From Candolleomyces eurysporus (lineage: Eukaryota > Basidiomycota > Agaricomycetes > Agaricales > Psathyrellaceae): a stretch of 64,000 nt of DNA. The notes below the pieces were generated by a model. It ran no database searches. It saw only the letters and a program-made list of their open reading frames with translations, and had not been told where the DNA came from. The position numbers were made by a program, and so were the translations under genes. The stretch is taken from positions 94,231 to 158,230 of the forward strand of contig JANBPK010000718.1 of the NCBI GenBank assembly GCA_027579435.1, in the 5' to 3' direction. Positions 1 to 12,340 of the stretch are shown in pieces. The stretch's first letter is position 1. Every line of letters starts with the position of its first letter.

Positions 1-1161
1 TGCACCACAGGCTCGCCCGCTTGTTGAACGTCAAAGCCTAGCAAAGTGAAGTCAGAGAGGCGAACATGTTGCGAAGGGGAGTGTGGGTGGGAAGGCTCAG
101 TGGGAGAATAATCCCGAGAAAAGGAAGGCTAGTTTGAAGGAGCGAAAGGCGCAGATGATTTTAGCTGCAAGACAGTTCGTCCACTTTCCCCCTCTCCCTC
201 TCTTTCTCCGCTCGCTCTCAGACGCTCTATGGCTGCCCAGCAAAAATGGTCACAGGAGGAACGCTTCATCTTCAGGCATGCTGTCTTGATGACCCATTTC
301 TCTACCGCCAGCTTTGAGATCCTTCCGAGAGATATCTCGGACTTTTCGAGATTCAACCTTTTACGCCCAACCTCTTCCACCGCTTATACAATATCCGATA
401 TCCTGGTCGTTCAATAGGAACCAGAGAACTGCAGTGATGCAGCGCCCACCAGCACGGTGAGCTCCTCATTCATCTCGCTCGCAGCCATTTCATACTCATA
501 CTTAGCTCGAAGTGAATTCTGCTTGAGACCATCACAATCGCAAGGCAGAAACATGCACGATATCTCTGGGTAAACTCGTGTCGATATCCGCTTTCGCTCC
601 TCCTGGAGAGACGACGGCTACAAACATTTCCTTCTTTCAACCATCGGGCCTTAGAGGGACTCGTCGTCACCGAACACCAATGGCTCTGGAAATTCGTTGC
701 GCCTCACTCGAATAAAGAAGAATTTGGCTGTACTGCGGATAGGCATCAAAGAGATGGAGATATAGCAAGGCTGAGGGAGGTCGGAGGTGGGGATGTTGTT
801 GAGGAATCAGTATGAGAGGATGAAGCGGATGCTGGGAGATAATGCGGACGGTGTACCACCTTAGGTGCTCCTCGTTTGCGAATCCGATGGTGTTTGAGGA
901 GAGCTGACTGTCTTTTTCATTCTTTTCGAATTCGTTCACTTGTCGTTCCTAGCTTCTTCGACACCCTCCTCCGAACTGAACGTTTTATCATCGACGAACA
1001 AGACCAACCTGTCCCGCTCGATTAAAGCAACATCAATGCTCACTGCAAGTATATGATGAGTTGGATGTACGTGCGGGGTCGCTAGAGGATCTGGAGTCAA
1101 TAGAGTTGGGAGCAGGCTGGGTACGGCGAGCTGAGGAAGCCGGATAGGGTTGCGAAGGGAA
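1..1161. other. Stretch without a recognisable gene
   Basis: No reading frame here exceeds about 104 codons, none resembles a family I know, and I could not chain frames into a convincing exon series. It probably holds intergenic or decayed repeat DNA upstream of the inverted repeat at 1162-1469. Confidence 0.4.
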
Positions 1162-1469
1162 TTACAGTCGTTTGCAAAATAAACTGCAGTACTGTTTTTT
1201 TTTTTTGCGAGCAGTTGTGACCAAGTGATGCGTAATGTCACGGTGGGCACGGGGTAGGGTCAATTGTTCCAACTGTTGAATTTGGTTACCCACCGTTGCC
1301 GACACCGTTTGCTGGCTGCTCGCTTCCCGTCCCTACCTCCCTGAGGCAGCGAACCACCACGAACATGACGTAGTTCAACCAGATCTACTAAATTTAGCAG
1401 TGTGACTGTTGGTCACAACTGCGCGGAAAAAAAAAACGATACTGCAGTTTATTTTGCAAACGACTGTAA
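1162..1469. repeat. Inverted repeat with ~60 bp arms
   Basis: Arms at 1162-1223 and 1410-1469 are near-perfect reverse complements. Each contains TTTGCAAAATAAACTGCAGT (or its complement), a 10-12 nt A/T run and a CAGTTGTGACCA end. The spacer is about 186 bp. The layout fits a small fold-back or MITE-like element, or two copies in opposite orientation. I saw no target duplication. It lies about 500 bp upstream of the NACHT gene. Confidence 0.75.
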
Positions 1470-1968
1470 AGAGAACAGTGGGTTTCTTTCCTTCTATAGC
1501 ATGAAGTGCAGAAATCTCACGGCCAATCCTTCGTAGGCTCGGTGTTTGCGGTTGGGTGTCAATTCTTGTTTTGCTGGTTTTGATTGTTGTATCATAGACG
1601 TGACCAACGAACCGAACACCGCTCATCGGTATTGGAACCCTTGTTGCTCTCCTGCTTCGAGCGATTTTTTACTTCAAGGACATCGATGATACCCACATTT
1701 CGAACACTACATTCATGCACTCACTTGTATAGGTGCTGTTCAACGAATATTTCATACGACGGCCGCTCTCATCGCAGTGCTTTCTTAGTCAAATCTTGGA
1801 CACGGATCTTGCGAAACGCCGCAGGCTTTGTCTCAAGATTTGTTCGAAAACCAGCGCCCAGGGTCACGGGCCTGTTGCTGTGCTCTCCGACATGAACTCA
1901 AACACCTCGTGGCATCCAGCCTTCTCCTTTNCCCCCCCCCCCCCCCCCCCCTTCTCATCGTGACACCC
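1470..1968. other. Upstream region of the NACHT gene, with a C homopolymer and N
   Basis: No gene was found. An N at 1931 is followed by a run of about 20 C (1932-1951), so the exact length is unreliable. The first good in-frame ATG downstream is at 1969, so the homopolymer probably lies in the 5' leader and does not affect the protein. Confidence 0.5.
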
Positions 1969-4900
1969 ATGCCAAAGGACCAGACCAGCAACAAACATCC
2001 CAGAGCCCCGCCTTTTCAGCCCCATTACCCTGAGCCACTTGGCAGTCGTACGGGAGGCAATTCGTTTCACGATGCTACGATAGCCAGACTGATGCCGCCC
2101 CCGCTCTTTCAGGAGGGAGCCATTATTCCACCGCCACTTACCAGCCCAGATATCGCGCCCCGGAGTCAACACTTTTTCGAAAATGCCCGTGATTTCCAGG
2201 TGGGCCATACTATCCACTACAACGTTGGTATGCCCAATGTTCGGCCCATTGGACGAGTTGACGGTGCGTAATGATTCTGCCTCGTTCGAGACGGATACTA
2301 ACGATTGCGAATGTACCACCTTTCCAGGATGGGAGGTACTAATCCAAAACATGTCCCCCAACGCCCTACACAACGCCTCTGCTCGATATGATGCTCCAAA
2401 ATGCGATGAAGACACACGAGTTGAAGTTACTACGGAGCTCATGGACCATATCAAGGATCGGGACGCCCCTCAACCCTTGCTGTGTCTGACGGGTGCTGCT
2501 GGGTCTGGGAAGTCTACGCTGCAACAAACCATTGCCGAGTGTTGCGCAGAGTCAGGCATCCTTGGCTCGGCATATTTCTTTTCGAGGGAGGACCCTACCA
2601 GGAATACCATTTCCACCGTTTTACCCACGATCGCCTTCCAATTGGGTTTACACAATCCCGACCTCAAACAAGCTATCGTCGCAGCCATCGACCAAGATCC
2701 CGTCATCTTTGAGAGATCACTGAAAGCTCAAATGGACAGCCTGCTCGTCCGTCCAATGAAGCACCTGAACTTCGACACCTTTCCGCACGCCATTCTCATC
2801 GACGGCCTGGATGAGTGCGAAGGTGAAGACAACCAGGCAGAACTGTTGGTTGCCATCAGGGAGTGTCTTCTCAACAGAGACCTCCCCTTCCGCATATTCA
2901 TTGCCAGCAGGCCGGAATGGGCTATTCGTACGGCGCTGGAACCCGGCGGTCACCTTCACGCATTAGCGTACCATATCCGGCTGAGCGACGAGTATGATGC
3001 CAGCGGCGATATGCGTCGATATCTCGAGAGGAGGTTTCAAACCCTCAGTCTCCAGACTGGCAATCCCCACTGGTTCACCGAGAGCGATATCGAAACCCTG
3101 GTGGAAGCTGGCTCAGGACAGTTCATCTACGTGGCGACGGTGTACAGATACATCTCGAAACGTCGAACTTCGCCCGCTCAGAATCTGAAGATCGTCCTCA
3201 CATGGACACCCCAACAAGGACAGGTGACCCCACCCTTCGAAGCCCTCGACATACTTTACACCAACGTTTTGTCGAACGCGAAGGATGCGTATGAGGCCAT
3301 TGATGCCCACTCTGGACGGAACTTTCTCCTCCTCCTCAGGATTCACCATGCCAATTGCTTTAATAAGTTGGTTTTTTCGATGTCACGGGAAGACCTCTCA
3401 AAACTACTTTACCTGGAAAACGGGTCCACAGAAAATCTTATTTCTGACCTCCATTCCCTTGTGACAATCAGTGGGGACTATGATTCGACATCCTATCTAC
3501 GAATGTTACACCGATCATTTTCCAACTTCTTGGATGCAGAAAGTCGTGCAAAGGATTTGTTTGTACCTCTTACTCAAGTTCACGCGCACCTGACAAAGTG
3601 CTGTCTCCTCCACATCATCAAATCCCCATATCCTGGTTTTCGTGCGTGATCTTGTCCAGTACTCGTGCTCTGTTGCTGACTCAGCTCACAGGAGAGTTCG
3701 CCATACGTTACCTTCCAGTGTTTTGGCGAGCAAGCTCTGCTAGCATTGATGATGAAATTATCGTTTTCACTCAGAAAGGTGGATGGCATCAAATCGACTA
3801 TGTAGATGTCAGGTACAAAGGCCACTATTCAATGTTATTGACAAAATTCGACTCAATCACTCAGGGTCTCAAGGTATGCATAGGCGATTTTTTCGTGTTT
3901 ATCGGACGCAAACTGACATTTTTATCCCTTGTTTAGAAACGAAGTCCTGAAGCCGTTGTGATTATGAGCGGATTTTTCAACAAATGGAAGCGTGACTATG
4001 AAGAATTCTGTTTGAACCAGGACGAGCCGAAAGAAGCCAAAGTGGTCCATCGCGCCGCCTTCATCACAGCTGACGATGCGCTTGAACACCTCAAACTGCA
4101 CCAGAAAGACATCATCAAGGCCATGAATAGCCCAGAGATCTCGATGATCGCACTAGCGGGGTTCAACGAAGGTCTGGTTCAACAGGGCACGGCGACTCTA
4201 CTGCAAGAAATCCACATCATGCTTTCAAAAGATATCAAGCCACCGCAGCATGTCATAGACGCTGTCGGAAAAGCGTGCTCGCCCTTTCCTTCCATGGTTT
4301 TCATGCCATCCGGAACGACGTTTCGACCACCCGTGTTCAACGCCGAGGGTAAAATTTTGACCTTCGAGGACTTGATTCCACCTTCATCTGCTTCCCAACC
4401 TCGCTTCAACGTTGCGCTGGAAAAGGGGCAGACCTCGGTTGTTCATAGGTTGACTAAGACCGAGCACACTGACCAACCTCCCGGTGATCACACCCATGAC
4501 GGACAAAGTCGAGACGAGCGATCCAGAGGCTCACCAACAGAGGCCCACAGGGTTCAGCCTCAGTCCGGGATACCAAGGAGGGGTCGCTCGATTGACGAAC
4601 TACAACCCGACGAGGAAGGGAGTAGTGGGGATAATGACAGAACGGACGGCATCTCACGAGATACCGCGACCGGAGAAGACAAGAACGCCCCGATTGCTAA
4701 CGCTCACGGTGGAGAACGTTTGCCACCGTCTCAAGGTCCGCCTGTCCCGGGAGATGGTAGTACCACTCAGCGACCCCACAACATTCATTTTGACATCACG
4801 GCTGCGATTTATCAACCATCGCCGGGATCTGGTCTATTGCAAGAACTGCAGCTGACCGGCAAATTCAGTTTTCAGGTATGTATACAGCTGTGGATACCCT

Positions 4901-5731
4901 TTCTCTTAACGAACTCTCATTTTCTGGACTGCATAGCTCACTCCAGGACGTACTTCCAGTGTGGACTTCACCCGGATGCAGTGCCAAGCTCACAAGAAAT
5001 CAAACGCCTCTTACGAGTACTCCCAAAACTACTTGAAGATTTTGATCGACAGCTACAGTCCTCAGTGGAGTTTAGAGAAGCATAAACCCAAAAGTACACG
5101 GGCCTCCGATGGGCAAGTGAAACGCATAGAGTCAACGAAGACTACCTGGCAACAGACGCTCAAGGGTGTGTTCACACTTGTTCCAAAGGCCGAATACGGT
5201 CTAGGCCATGCCGGAGAGCGCGCAATGTCGGATGAGGCCATTCACTTTAAATCTCGCATTATCCAACGACAGAATCGGGGGGTGTTTTGGTGGACCTTCC
5301 ACGTTGACGACGAGTATGAAACAGATTGCGGCGTCGAGTTAAAGGAAGATTCTCTCCCATCTGCCGAGATGTCCGTGTTGCCGAGTCAAAACTCACCGAA
5401 TCAGCCTCTGGACAAGCTGACAGTTGAAATCACGTCGTTTTGGTCCCTTCTAAAGAAGGGGAGCACAGGATGGTTTTCCTATGCTCCTGAGAACTCTCTA
5501 CCTCCCGGATTCTCAAACCTTTGTCAGGTGATTTGCATCGATTTACCGCCTGGGGATGGGCATTATGTCTCTGACCTGCAGGTTGGAGCCCCTGGGACAT
5601 CCTCGCAGGTATCAATCATTCATTCTCAGAGCGCCATCTCCCCGACTGCAGCTGTATTGATGGTTGGTGGTGGGGGAGTTCAAGAAGTGGACGAGCTAGT
5701 GAACGCTGGCCAGAGGCTTGTTTCTACTTAG
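1969..5731 (+). CDS. NACHT-domain STAND NTPase with a large uncharacterised C-terminus
   Basis: Five exons: 1969-2263, 2328-3641, 3692-3873, 3937-4875, 4937-5731. Every junction keeps frame and the product is 1174 aa. The first intron has a TACTAAC branch point. Start 1969 is the first in-frame ATG after the poly-C run. The N-terminus has the short F..A.DFQV leader common in mushroom NACHT proteins. A RYDAPKC block (about 118-124) precedes Walker A GAAGSGKST (154-162). Walker B is ILIDGLDEC (254-262), and ASRPE (about 291-295) looks like sensor 1. By family knowledge these are signal-transducing P-loop ATPases, often in fungal self/non-self recognition. After about residue 560 I see no WD40, ankyrin or TPR repeats. 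Instead there is a charged, probably disordered stretch (about 730-870) and a Trp/Phe-rich, probably beta-rich tail (about 900-1174) that I cannot name. The function of this copy is inferred only. Confidence 0.85.
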
Positions 5732-5739
5732 TAACCGGA

Positions 5740-8130
5740 CATGGGTAATAAGTATGTCAAGTATATTTGTATTATTGTGGAGTTCCATACCATGCATCTT
5801 TATTGTCAAGAAGTGCTCTTGAAGGGTGGAGTACCAAATGACATGCTGGTGTTGCAATTCATGTTATTGAGTCAAAATCCCCTGGAGATATGCCACGTGG
5901 AGCATCGCCCGCTTCACTATGTCGGCTGATGACGCTCTTTAATTGAATCTGAGCACTCTTAAACATCACAGCATATTCATTTAGGTGATATCCTATGCTG
6001 TTACAGAGAGGTCACTCCAGTAACAGAGGAGCTGTGAAACGTTCTGGAAGTGTGTCTAACACAGGAAGCTGAACCTGAGAAACTGCACTGCCGCTCAACC
6101 TTCATGAAATTTGGCATCTTGTCATCAAGCTCCTGCATTCCCTACATACAAAACAAGCAGCTTAAAGGGCCACGGTCAGGTATCAGAGGAGTTGTTCAGG
6201 CTCAGGTTGAAAAAGGGCAACAGAGGAATCTCAGGTCTTCTTCCAGATCATGATCAGGGACCCACCATGAGTGAGTAGGGATGATAGTACAAAAAAGATA
6301 ATGAGAAGGTGGCAGGCAGCAGAAGAGGTAAATTCTCAACAAGACCTCAACCTGCAAGCTGTTGGGGAGGTGTTTGTGTTGCAAATGACACCCGCCAGTC
6401 AGATGTCCAGTAACGTGGATTATAGAAATTTGCACAAGTTCAGTCTACCTCTGAGTCATCATAAGCACATAAGAAAATAGCACGCCAGCGCTTGCAAGTG
6501 ACTGGACTCAGAGTCTGGCCCAGCCTAGGCCAGCTGCCAAGTCCAGGATAAACCAAAGCCTTTAAAGTCTGCCCTCATGCCGAAGTCTTGGCCAACAGTC
6601 TAGACTCTGGTCTCTTCACTGGGTGACAAAGAACAAAGGGCATGGCCCTACCCAAAAAGAACTTGAAGGATATGCGTACGCTCAAAACCAATGCTGGTAT
6701 CTCTAAGGTAATCATGTTCCATTCCAAGCCAGGAAATCTTTACAGACGGTTCATTGGCCTTTGAAGGTCATTGTGCTATCAACTTTCTCATTCTGGCCTC
6801 AGGTGGTGAATGGTGAGGTCTCTGAATCAAATCCCAGGACATGCAATTGTCTATTGTGATATATAACTCTCCTCATCAGCAACTCTGCTGCAAGAACAAC
6901 TTCAACAGTAAAATTTCAGTTGCCTACTAGGGATAAAAATTCTCATTGATGATGAGAGCCCTTAGCCATTCATTCCTTTTTTCTTGCAGATGCTTGTCAC
7001 AATTGGATGCACAGCCATCAACTTATCTTTTGAAGCAAGATACAACCATCACTCCGTTGTATTAATGTACTTACCATATCATTACCTTACCCTTCAAACT
7101 TGCTTTCTTTTTCCATTTCAGCATATAGTCCTGGAACCACAGCTCTGTACTACATGCCCAGATGAACCTAGGATGTGTCACAAGAGAAAGAGTTTTTGAG
7201 AAAGAATGAATTGGGGACCGTCCTTTGACTTGGTGAACCATTTCTACCTGTGGGGGAAACAATGTTGAGTTGGTTGTACAAACACCTTGACCTTGGTCTT
7301 ACTGCTTTGATAGATAAGGGCTCAGGATACTCCCATGATTCAAACAGCCCCAAAGGGCAGTGCTGCTCAATGATTCAGATATAAAGATTAGATGACTGCT
7401 GCAATACAAAAGATGCTACAGAGAGCAGCGTAATAAAGATCTAGTGTGGCCTAGGAGTGTAGTCTGGCTGATTAGAGAGAGACATTGATAGGAAAACAGC
7501 CAACATTGATAAGACCATCTAACAAAAGGTTACAGAGTCAGTATACACCAAAGCAGCCAAAAGCCTGAGCCACAAGAGCAAGTGAATGAAACACATACTG
7601 TAGTAGTTGTCCTGGCAGCAAACTTGCTGAGACAAGCTGCAAATGGAGAGAGGACCATCAGTAATTGCATTCATAAGATATCAAAATGATTGTTCACTTA
7701 CCAGCTGGCTCCCAATCCAAGAGCAAGCACATTGATAGGCAAGCAGTTCGATCTAATGTAGCCTTTAAGGTTGCCATCAACGCTGATGAGTCTGAGTAAA
7801 TGGCTGGTGCTCTTATCTGTGGAGATGGCTTCAGTAACTTGGTTGCAGCAAGCAACGTGGCTGCTGTTGCACTGGCATGGTCTGTTTGTCTTTGAAGAAC
7901 TTGCTTGGTATGAATATAAAGAAGACTGTGCAAATACCACTTAAAGTTGCTAATGACCATTTGTTTGAGTATAGACTGAAAGCTCTGCTTATTTGTTTTG
8001 ATTGTTTTTGTTATTCTCTTGGGTGGGCAACAGCATTTGCACAGTAGTGATCAACTATTCTGGCTTGTTTTCAAAGTCAGCAGTAATAATTTGTATTTAA
8101 TTCTAGCATAAATGAATTTTATTTACCCAT
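5740..8130. other. CpG-depleted stretch without a recognisable gene
   Basis: No credible gene. Many 60-base rows from about 6600 to 7740 contain no CG at all, while TG and CA are common, unlike the CpG-rich genes on both sides. This suggests old repeat DNA that was methylated and deaminated. A minus-strand frame at 7694-7960 has a faint RNase H-like look (A.LLAA.KLL...IYSDS.AL), as in the tail of a non-LTR element, but is too weak to call. Confidence 0.5.
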
Positions 8131-8179
8131 TTATTTGGGCCTTGTTAGAACTGCACTAGCATTCTGCCAGACTTTTTTC

Positions 8180-8545
8180 ACAGGACGTCCACCGGAATTC
8201 CACTGGAAGTCCACTGGAGGTCCACCGGACTTTCTGGTGCTTGAGTCTGGTCAAAAGGATCTGGAAGGCACTCCACTGGAAGTCCACTGGAATTCTACTG
8301 GACCTTTAGTACCGGAGTCCGGTAAAAGTGGTCCAGCAGACCAGTCCGGTCCAGTTCAGTCCGGTGTTAGTGCCGGAGTCCAGGAGTCCATGCTTTTCTA
8401 TGGTACCGGACCCCAACTGGACTCCAACCGGACTTTCACCGGACTGTTTTCCCTATAAAATTTGTAAAAAGTCCAGTGAAAGTCCACCGGAGTCCAGCAA
8501 AAACCACTGGAAGTTCACCGGAAGTCCAGCCGGACTCGTGGGGGA
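8180..8545. repeat. Dense array of degenerate TCCACYGGA-type units
   Basis: The stretch is packed with variants of GTCCACTGGA, GTCCACCGGA, GTCCGGT and TCCAGTGGA at 8-20 bp spacing in both orientations, so neighbouring units can pair as small hairpins. The right edge is sharp: at about 8546 it meets the sequence GGGGGAGTGTAAAGTACTCC and then the transposase gene, which is cut there. I do not recognise the repeat family. It is not coding; the open frames through it come from stop-poor repetition. Confidence 0.75.
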
Positions 8546-11500
8546 GTGTAAAGTACTCCTGTTGTCGGTTTCTTGAGATTTTTTGCGTCTTCGTTGGATC
8601 CGTGGTTTGGCGCCAATGTCGAGGGGCCGTTTGGCGCGGGGGGAGGTGGTAGAGAGGATGATCCCACCTCACTACCTAAGCTCGGTGTCTTCGGTGCTGT
8701 CGCATCTCCATCCTTCGTAGCTTGTTTCGCCGCCTTTGACTCCTTCAGCAACTTCCTCTGCTCCCTCCTCTGGCGCGCGGCAACTTCAGTGGCTAGTTCC
8801 TTGGTCTGTATTTCGGTACAGACAGTCTCGATGAACTTGTGAAATTCTTCCCCAAGCTCGATGGTCTCGGTCTCAAATAGCTGAAGGGTGGCATCTGTGT
8901 GCGTTCGGAGCTTCGCCAGTGCATGCCACTTGGCGCACTTGTATAGAATTGAGACGACGGCACGACCATGTTTCTTGTTTGGAAGCAGGTTGTCGAAGAC
9001 AGGGATAGCGCACTAAGACATTGATTAGAGGAAATAAGCAACAACCGACTGTTATACCACTCTACCTGAAGCAAGTCCTTGTAGTCCTGAGCGGCCTTCT
9101 TCTTCATCTCTGAGACATTGAGAGAAAACCGGCGAATCGTCTTTCCGAACGCGGGTACAAGCCGATATCTAGAGAGTAATGCCCTAAGTCATAGCTCCAA
9201 TACTTACAATGATGCAGCATCTTACTGCTTGTCAAGCTCGTGAACGAGAACATCATGCTTTTGCGAGGCTTCAAGAACCCGCAGGAGGTGTATGAATAAA
9301 GCCTTCCAAACGCCAAGTTCGAATTCGTGCAGCAAATCGACAGTTAGAGCTGAAAATATATCGAATTTGGCAGTTCGGAGTCGCTTTGAAAATGCATTCT
9401 AGATGTGTGTCAGCGGAAGTACTATGGAAGGCATTTGACTCGTCATACCATCACCGGCTGAAGCGACTGAGGTTTGAGTATCTTTCCGACGATCTTGCCA
9501 GACAGGGCGACACCTTGAGTCTGAATCTTCAAGATGGCATCTTCAACGAGTTTCCGCCTTGCATCGTCATCGCGCCTTGTGTTGGTCTCTCGGATGAGTA
9601 TATCAGCTGCTGTCCCAAGCTGGTCGAGCTGCTCTTTCTTCGCTAAGCAGCGAGGGCACGGGCAGTCGCCTAGATTACGAATCGTGGCAATGAGGACTCT
9701 GACGAGAGATAAATCAGTACTGCATAAGAAACAGCAAGGGAATTTATGATGCTTACTTCTCAGGGTAGTCCGCCGAGTATGTAAATATCCGAATGTAGAA
9801 ACGCCGTTCGACTCCATCCTGGCACATAATGACGATACCGTTTTGAATAGCATCAAGTAGTTCGTCGTCAAGGAGGATCTCCCACTGAGCGTGGAACATC
9901 TCCATCTTGCAGTGAGCAAGGAAAGACTTTGGGGGAAGTCTCCCCTGAAATTTGGAGGTGACAAATTCTTTGAATTCATCAGACGGCTAAAATTGGGCTA
10001 TATTAGCGGTGTGGGCTATCAAGCACCAAATCTAGCACACACCTTCTCAAAGTATGCGACGTGATGGCAGAGGTTCAATGACGACTTGGAGCGACGGTAT
10101 TTCGATTCGTTTCCAAAACACATATAGCAGGGCCAAAGTCTTTGGGAGCTGAACGTTGCCAAGTGCGTCTCATCGGACCAGAACATGAGTCCGGCGACGA
10201 CACGGGGACGGCTACAGCCAGGGGGTGGAGGGGAATCTTGAAGTTCGCGGTGCGCGTTCAGAAAGGCTTCCGAGTTGTAGAGTTCGGAATGCACCCGCAT
10301 CGGAGGAGCGTTGGGGTCGGGTTGCCACAGCACCTCAAATGGATCGTAGTGAAAAAATCGCATGTTGGGAGAGCTGGAGATCTTGTTTCGGACGACTGAT
10401 ACGATACTACGATGATAAAGCGAACCGACTGTTCGCGTTTCCATAACCTTTGCAATCGGAACGGTGATTGACACAGGAGTTACTTTCCAGCCGTCGTCGT
10501 CGATCCATTGGTCGCTCCCGTCATTCGAGGGCGTCCCTTCATCACTACCAAGGCTCTTGAGAACCTTTGGCCAATCTGCAGCTCCAATATCTTCTACAAA
10601 ACCCGGGTTTTGCGCAAGGTTCACGAGCTGCTGAAGACCCGCAACCGACAGTTGGGATCCAGCGTTGATAAACCATTCGCCCAGTTCAAAGCTATTCATA
10701 TTGGGAAATGGCCCATAAGACAGGGTGGAAAAGGTGTTCGATGATTCGTCGTGGCTGACGGAGTCGTAAAGATCCTCCAAGGAGATGTTTGCTTCTGGAT
10801 CGTGAGTTGGGAACGAGGAACTATAATAACGCCTGCGAAGTCCGAAGGAATTTGCCGGGCCTTCGTGGACTGTCGGCTTTGGAAGCGAAGCCCGGAAGGC
10901 ATTTCGGTGTGCAAGTGTGCCTGTAGAGAATAATCTGCGAGTCAGAATCATTTACTGAACCCCGGGGGAGGATGCGTACCTTGAAGGTGAGGCCCATATT
11001 GAACAGTTATGTTGGCGGCGTATGTCTCCGGATGATGGTCCTGGGTTCGATAGGCACCTTTCGTGCGTCTCCCACGGCGGAGGGCGATTGGGGCATCGGG
11101 CNTCAGGGAGAGGGGTTTCCTGGAGCTGCATGTTGGCCTCCTCCTGGGGCTGAGCGTTGGAGGCTTCCTGTAGCTGCGTGCCGTTAACAGGGGCAGACTC
11201 AAATGCGGTCGTCGTGGATGTTTCTTGTGATTGATCATGAGTGAATTTCTCTACACCCGCTTGCTCACGCGTATCGCAAGGGAGCGTCGTAGCAGGAGCA
11301 GGAACAGACTGATCTACATCCAAGCCGTTCTATCCAAAATCAAATTCAGTATACGCTGCACTATGAGTTAAATGCGACTATTACCTTGTGCGTAAGAGTC
11401 GAACAGGTATCGGAGTCCCCGATGGTGAGATAATGACTTCGGAGCAATTTTCGCCGCTTTCTTTGCTCCGAAAGAATTGTAGAAGTTTGCCTGGTCTTTG

Positions 11501-11600
11501 AAGAGAGATTCCGCGTAGAGCAGTACGAGCTCCGGTGGCTGTCAAGGTGTTCTGGAGTTGCAAACGCGCGATCACATTCAGGGCAGGGATGAGACGACAT
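8515..11600 (-). pseudogene. Plavaka-family DNA transposase, C-terminally truncated
   Basis: Eight exons on the minus strand: 11385-11600, 10980-11329, 10043-10920, 9757-9986, 9449-9698, 9226-9398, 9066-9168, and 9012 to about 8546 (stop at 8515 inside the adjoining array). A C2H2 finger (C-X2-C...H-X4-C; CPECDRAF) opens the protein. Family landmarks follow in order: FHYDPFEVLWQP, VVAGLMFWSDETHLATF, FGNESKYRRSKSS, NLGDCPCPRCLAKK, VDLLHEFELGVWKALFIHLL, CAIPVFDNLLP and KWHALAKLRTHTD. Plavaka transposases are RNase H-fold DNA transposases widespread in Agaricomycetes. The usual C-terminal block after the Lys-rich linker (ALGDY...GELEHR type) is missing because the repeat array begins there. Exon 2 changes frame at the N at 11102, probably a base-call problem. 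I could not find terminal inverted repeats. Confidence 0.85.
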
Positions 11601-12340
11601 TGTTGGGAAAACGAAGGCGAAAGTCGTGTTGGGAGTTGCGCTGCCCTGTTGTCAGGTTTCTTTCAACTTTGGGGTGAGCTCCGGCAATGGAGGAGTTGAA
11701 CATTAGATTGAACGTCGACTCCCGTTGGAGATCCACGTCCAAGCTTCTTTCACTGCAATGCACTGCATCGAGTACTGCGGAGAGCATAGCTTTGCTAGAA
11801 ACTGTTTCAGTCTTTGAAAGATAGGGAGCTGGATAGCCAAGGCGCCAGAGATCGTGGTATGAAGTGTTCAACCGTTGAACGTGTTGAACGTTGACTAGTC
11901 CATTTCGGGAGGAGAACGGCCTGCACAGCCACCGTTCTCAACGGATCAACTGGCTTTCGGAGGACGCTGTTCGCTGATCACTGCTCAATGGATGCGGTTT
12001 CCGCATGAAATTTACATCTTAATCGGTTCGTTGGTTTGAAGCAGTGTACTGCTATGAAATTGCAATGCATACAACAAGTAAAGATTCTAACCGCTGGAGC
12101 CCATACCCAATTGCGAAAGTCCGATGCCGGATTTGGAATTCGGCGGGTCAGGCGAGGGACACAGCCAATGCTCTAACTTGAATATCCAATCGATAGATGT
12201 AGAGACGCAACAGAAAGACGAGACAATATAAAATTCGACTAATTTGAGTTTTAGAAACCCATCGTCCCAAACGCACCTACAACTACTTGAACCGTCCCCC
12301 TCGATCTCGCGTTCAGCCTTTCAAACGTACCGTTTTCATC
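11601..12340. other. Intergenic region between the transposase and the coiled-coil gene
   Basis: This is about 740 bp separating two divergent genes. I see no further gene. A minus-strand frame at 11578-11871 could be leader sequence of the transposon, without family support. TATA-like AATATAAAAT at 12227 could serve the plus-strand gene starting at 12341. Confidence 0.4.

Noticed and set aside
7694..7960. RNase H remnant of a non-LTR element
   Set aside because: Resemblance limited to one short motif; no reverse transcriptase or other RNase H blocks around it.
12090..12190. Possible tRNA (CCAATGCTCTAACTTG on the minus strand)
   Set aside because: No acceptor stem pairing and no GTTCGA loop; resemblance is superficial.
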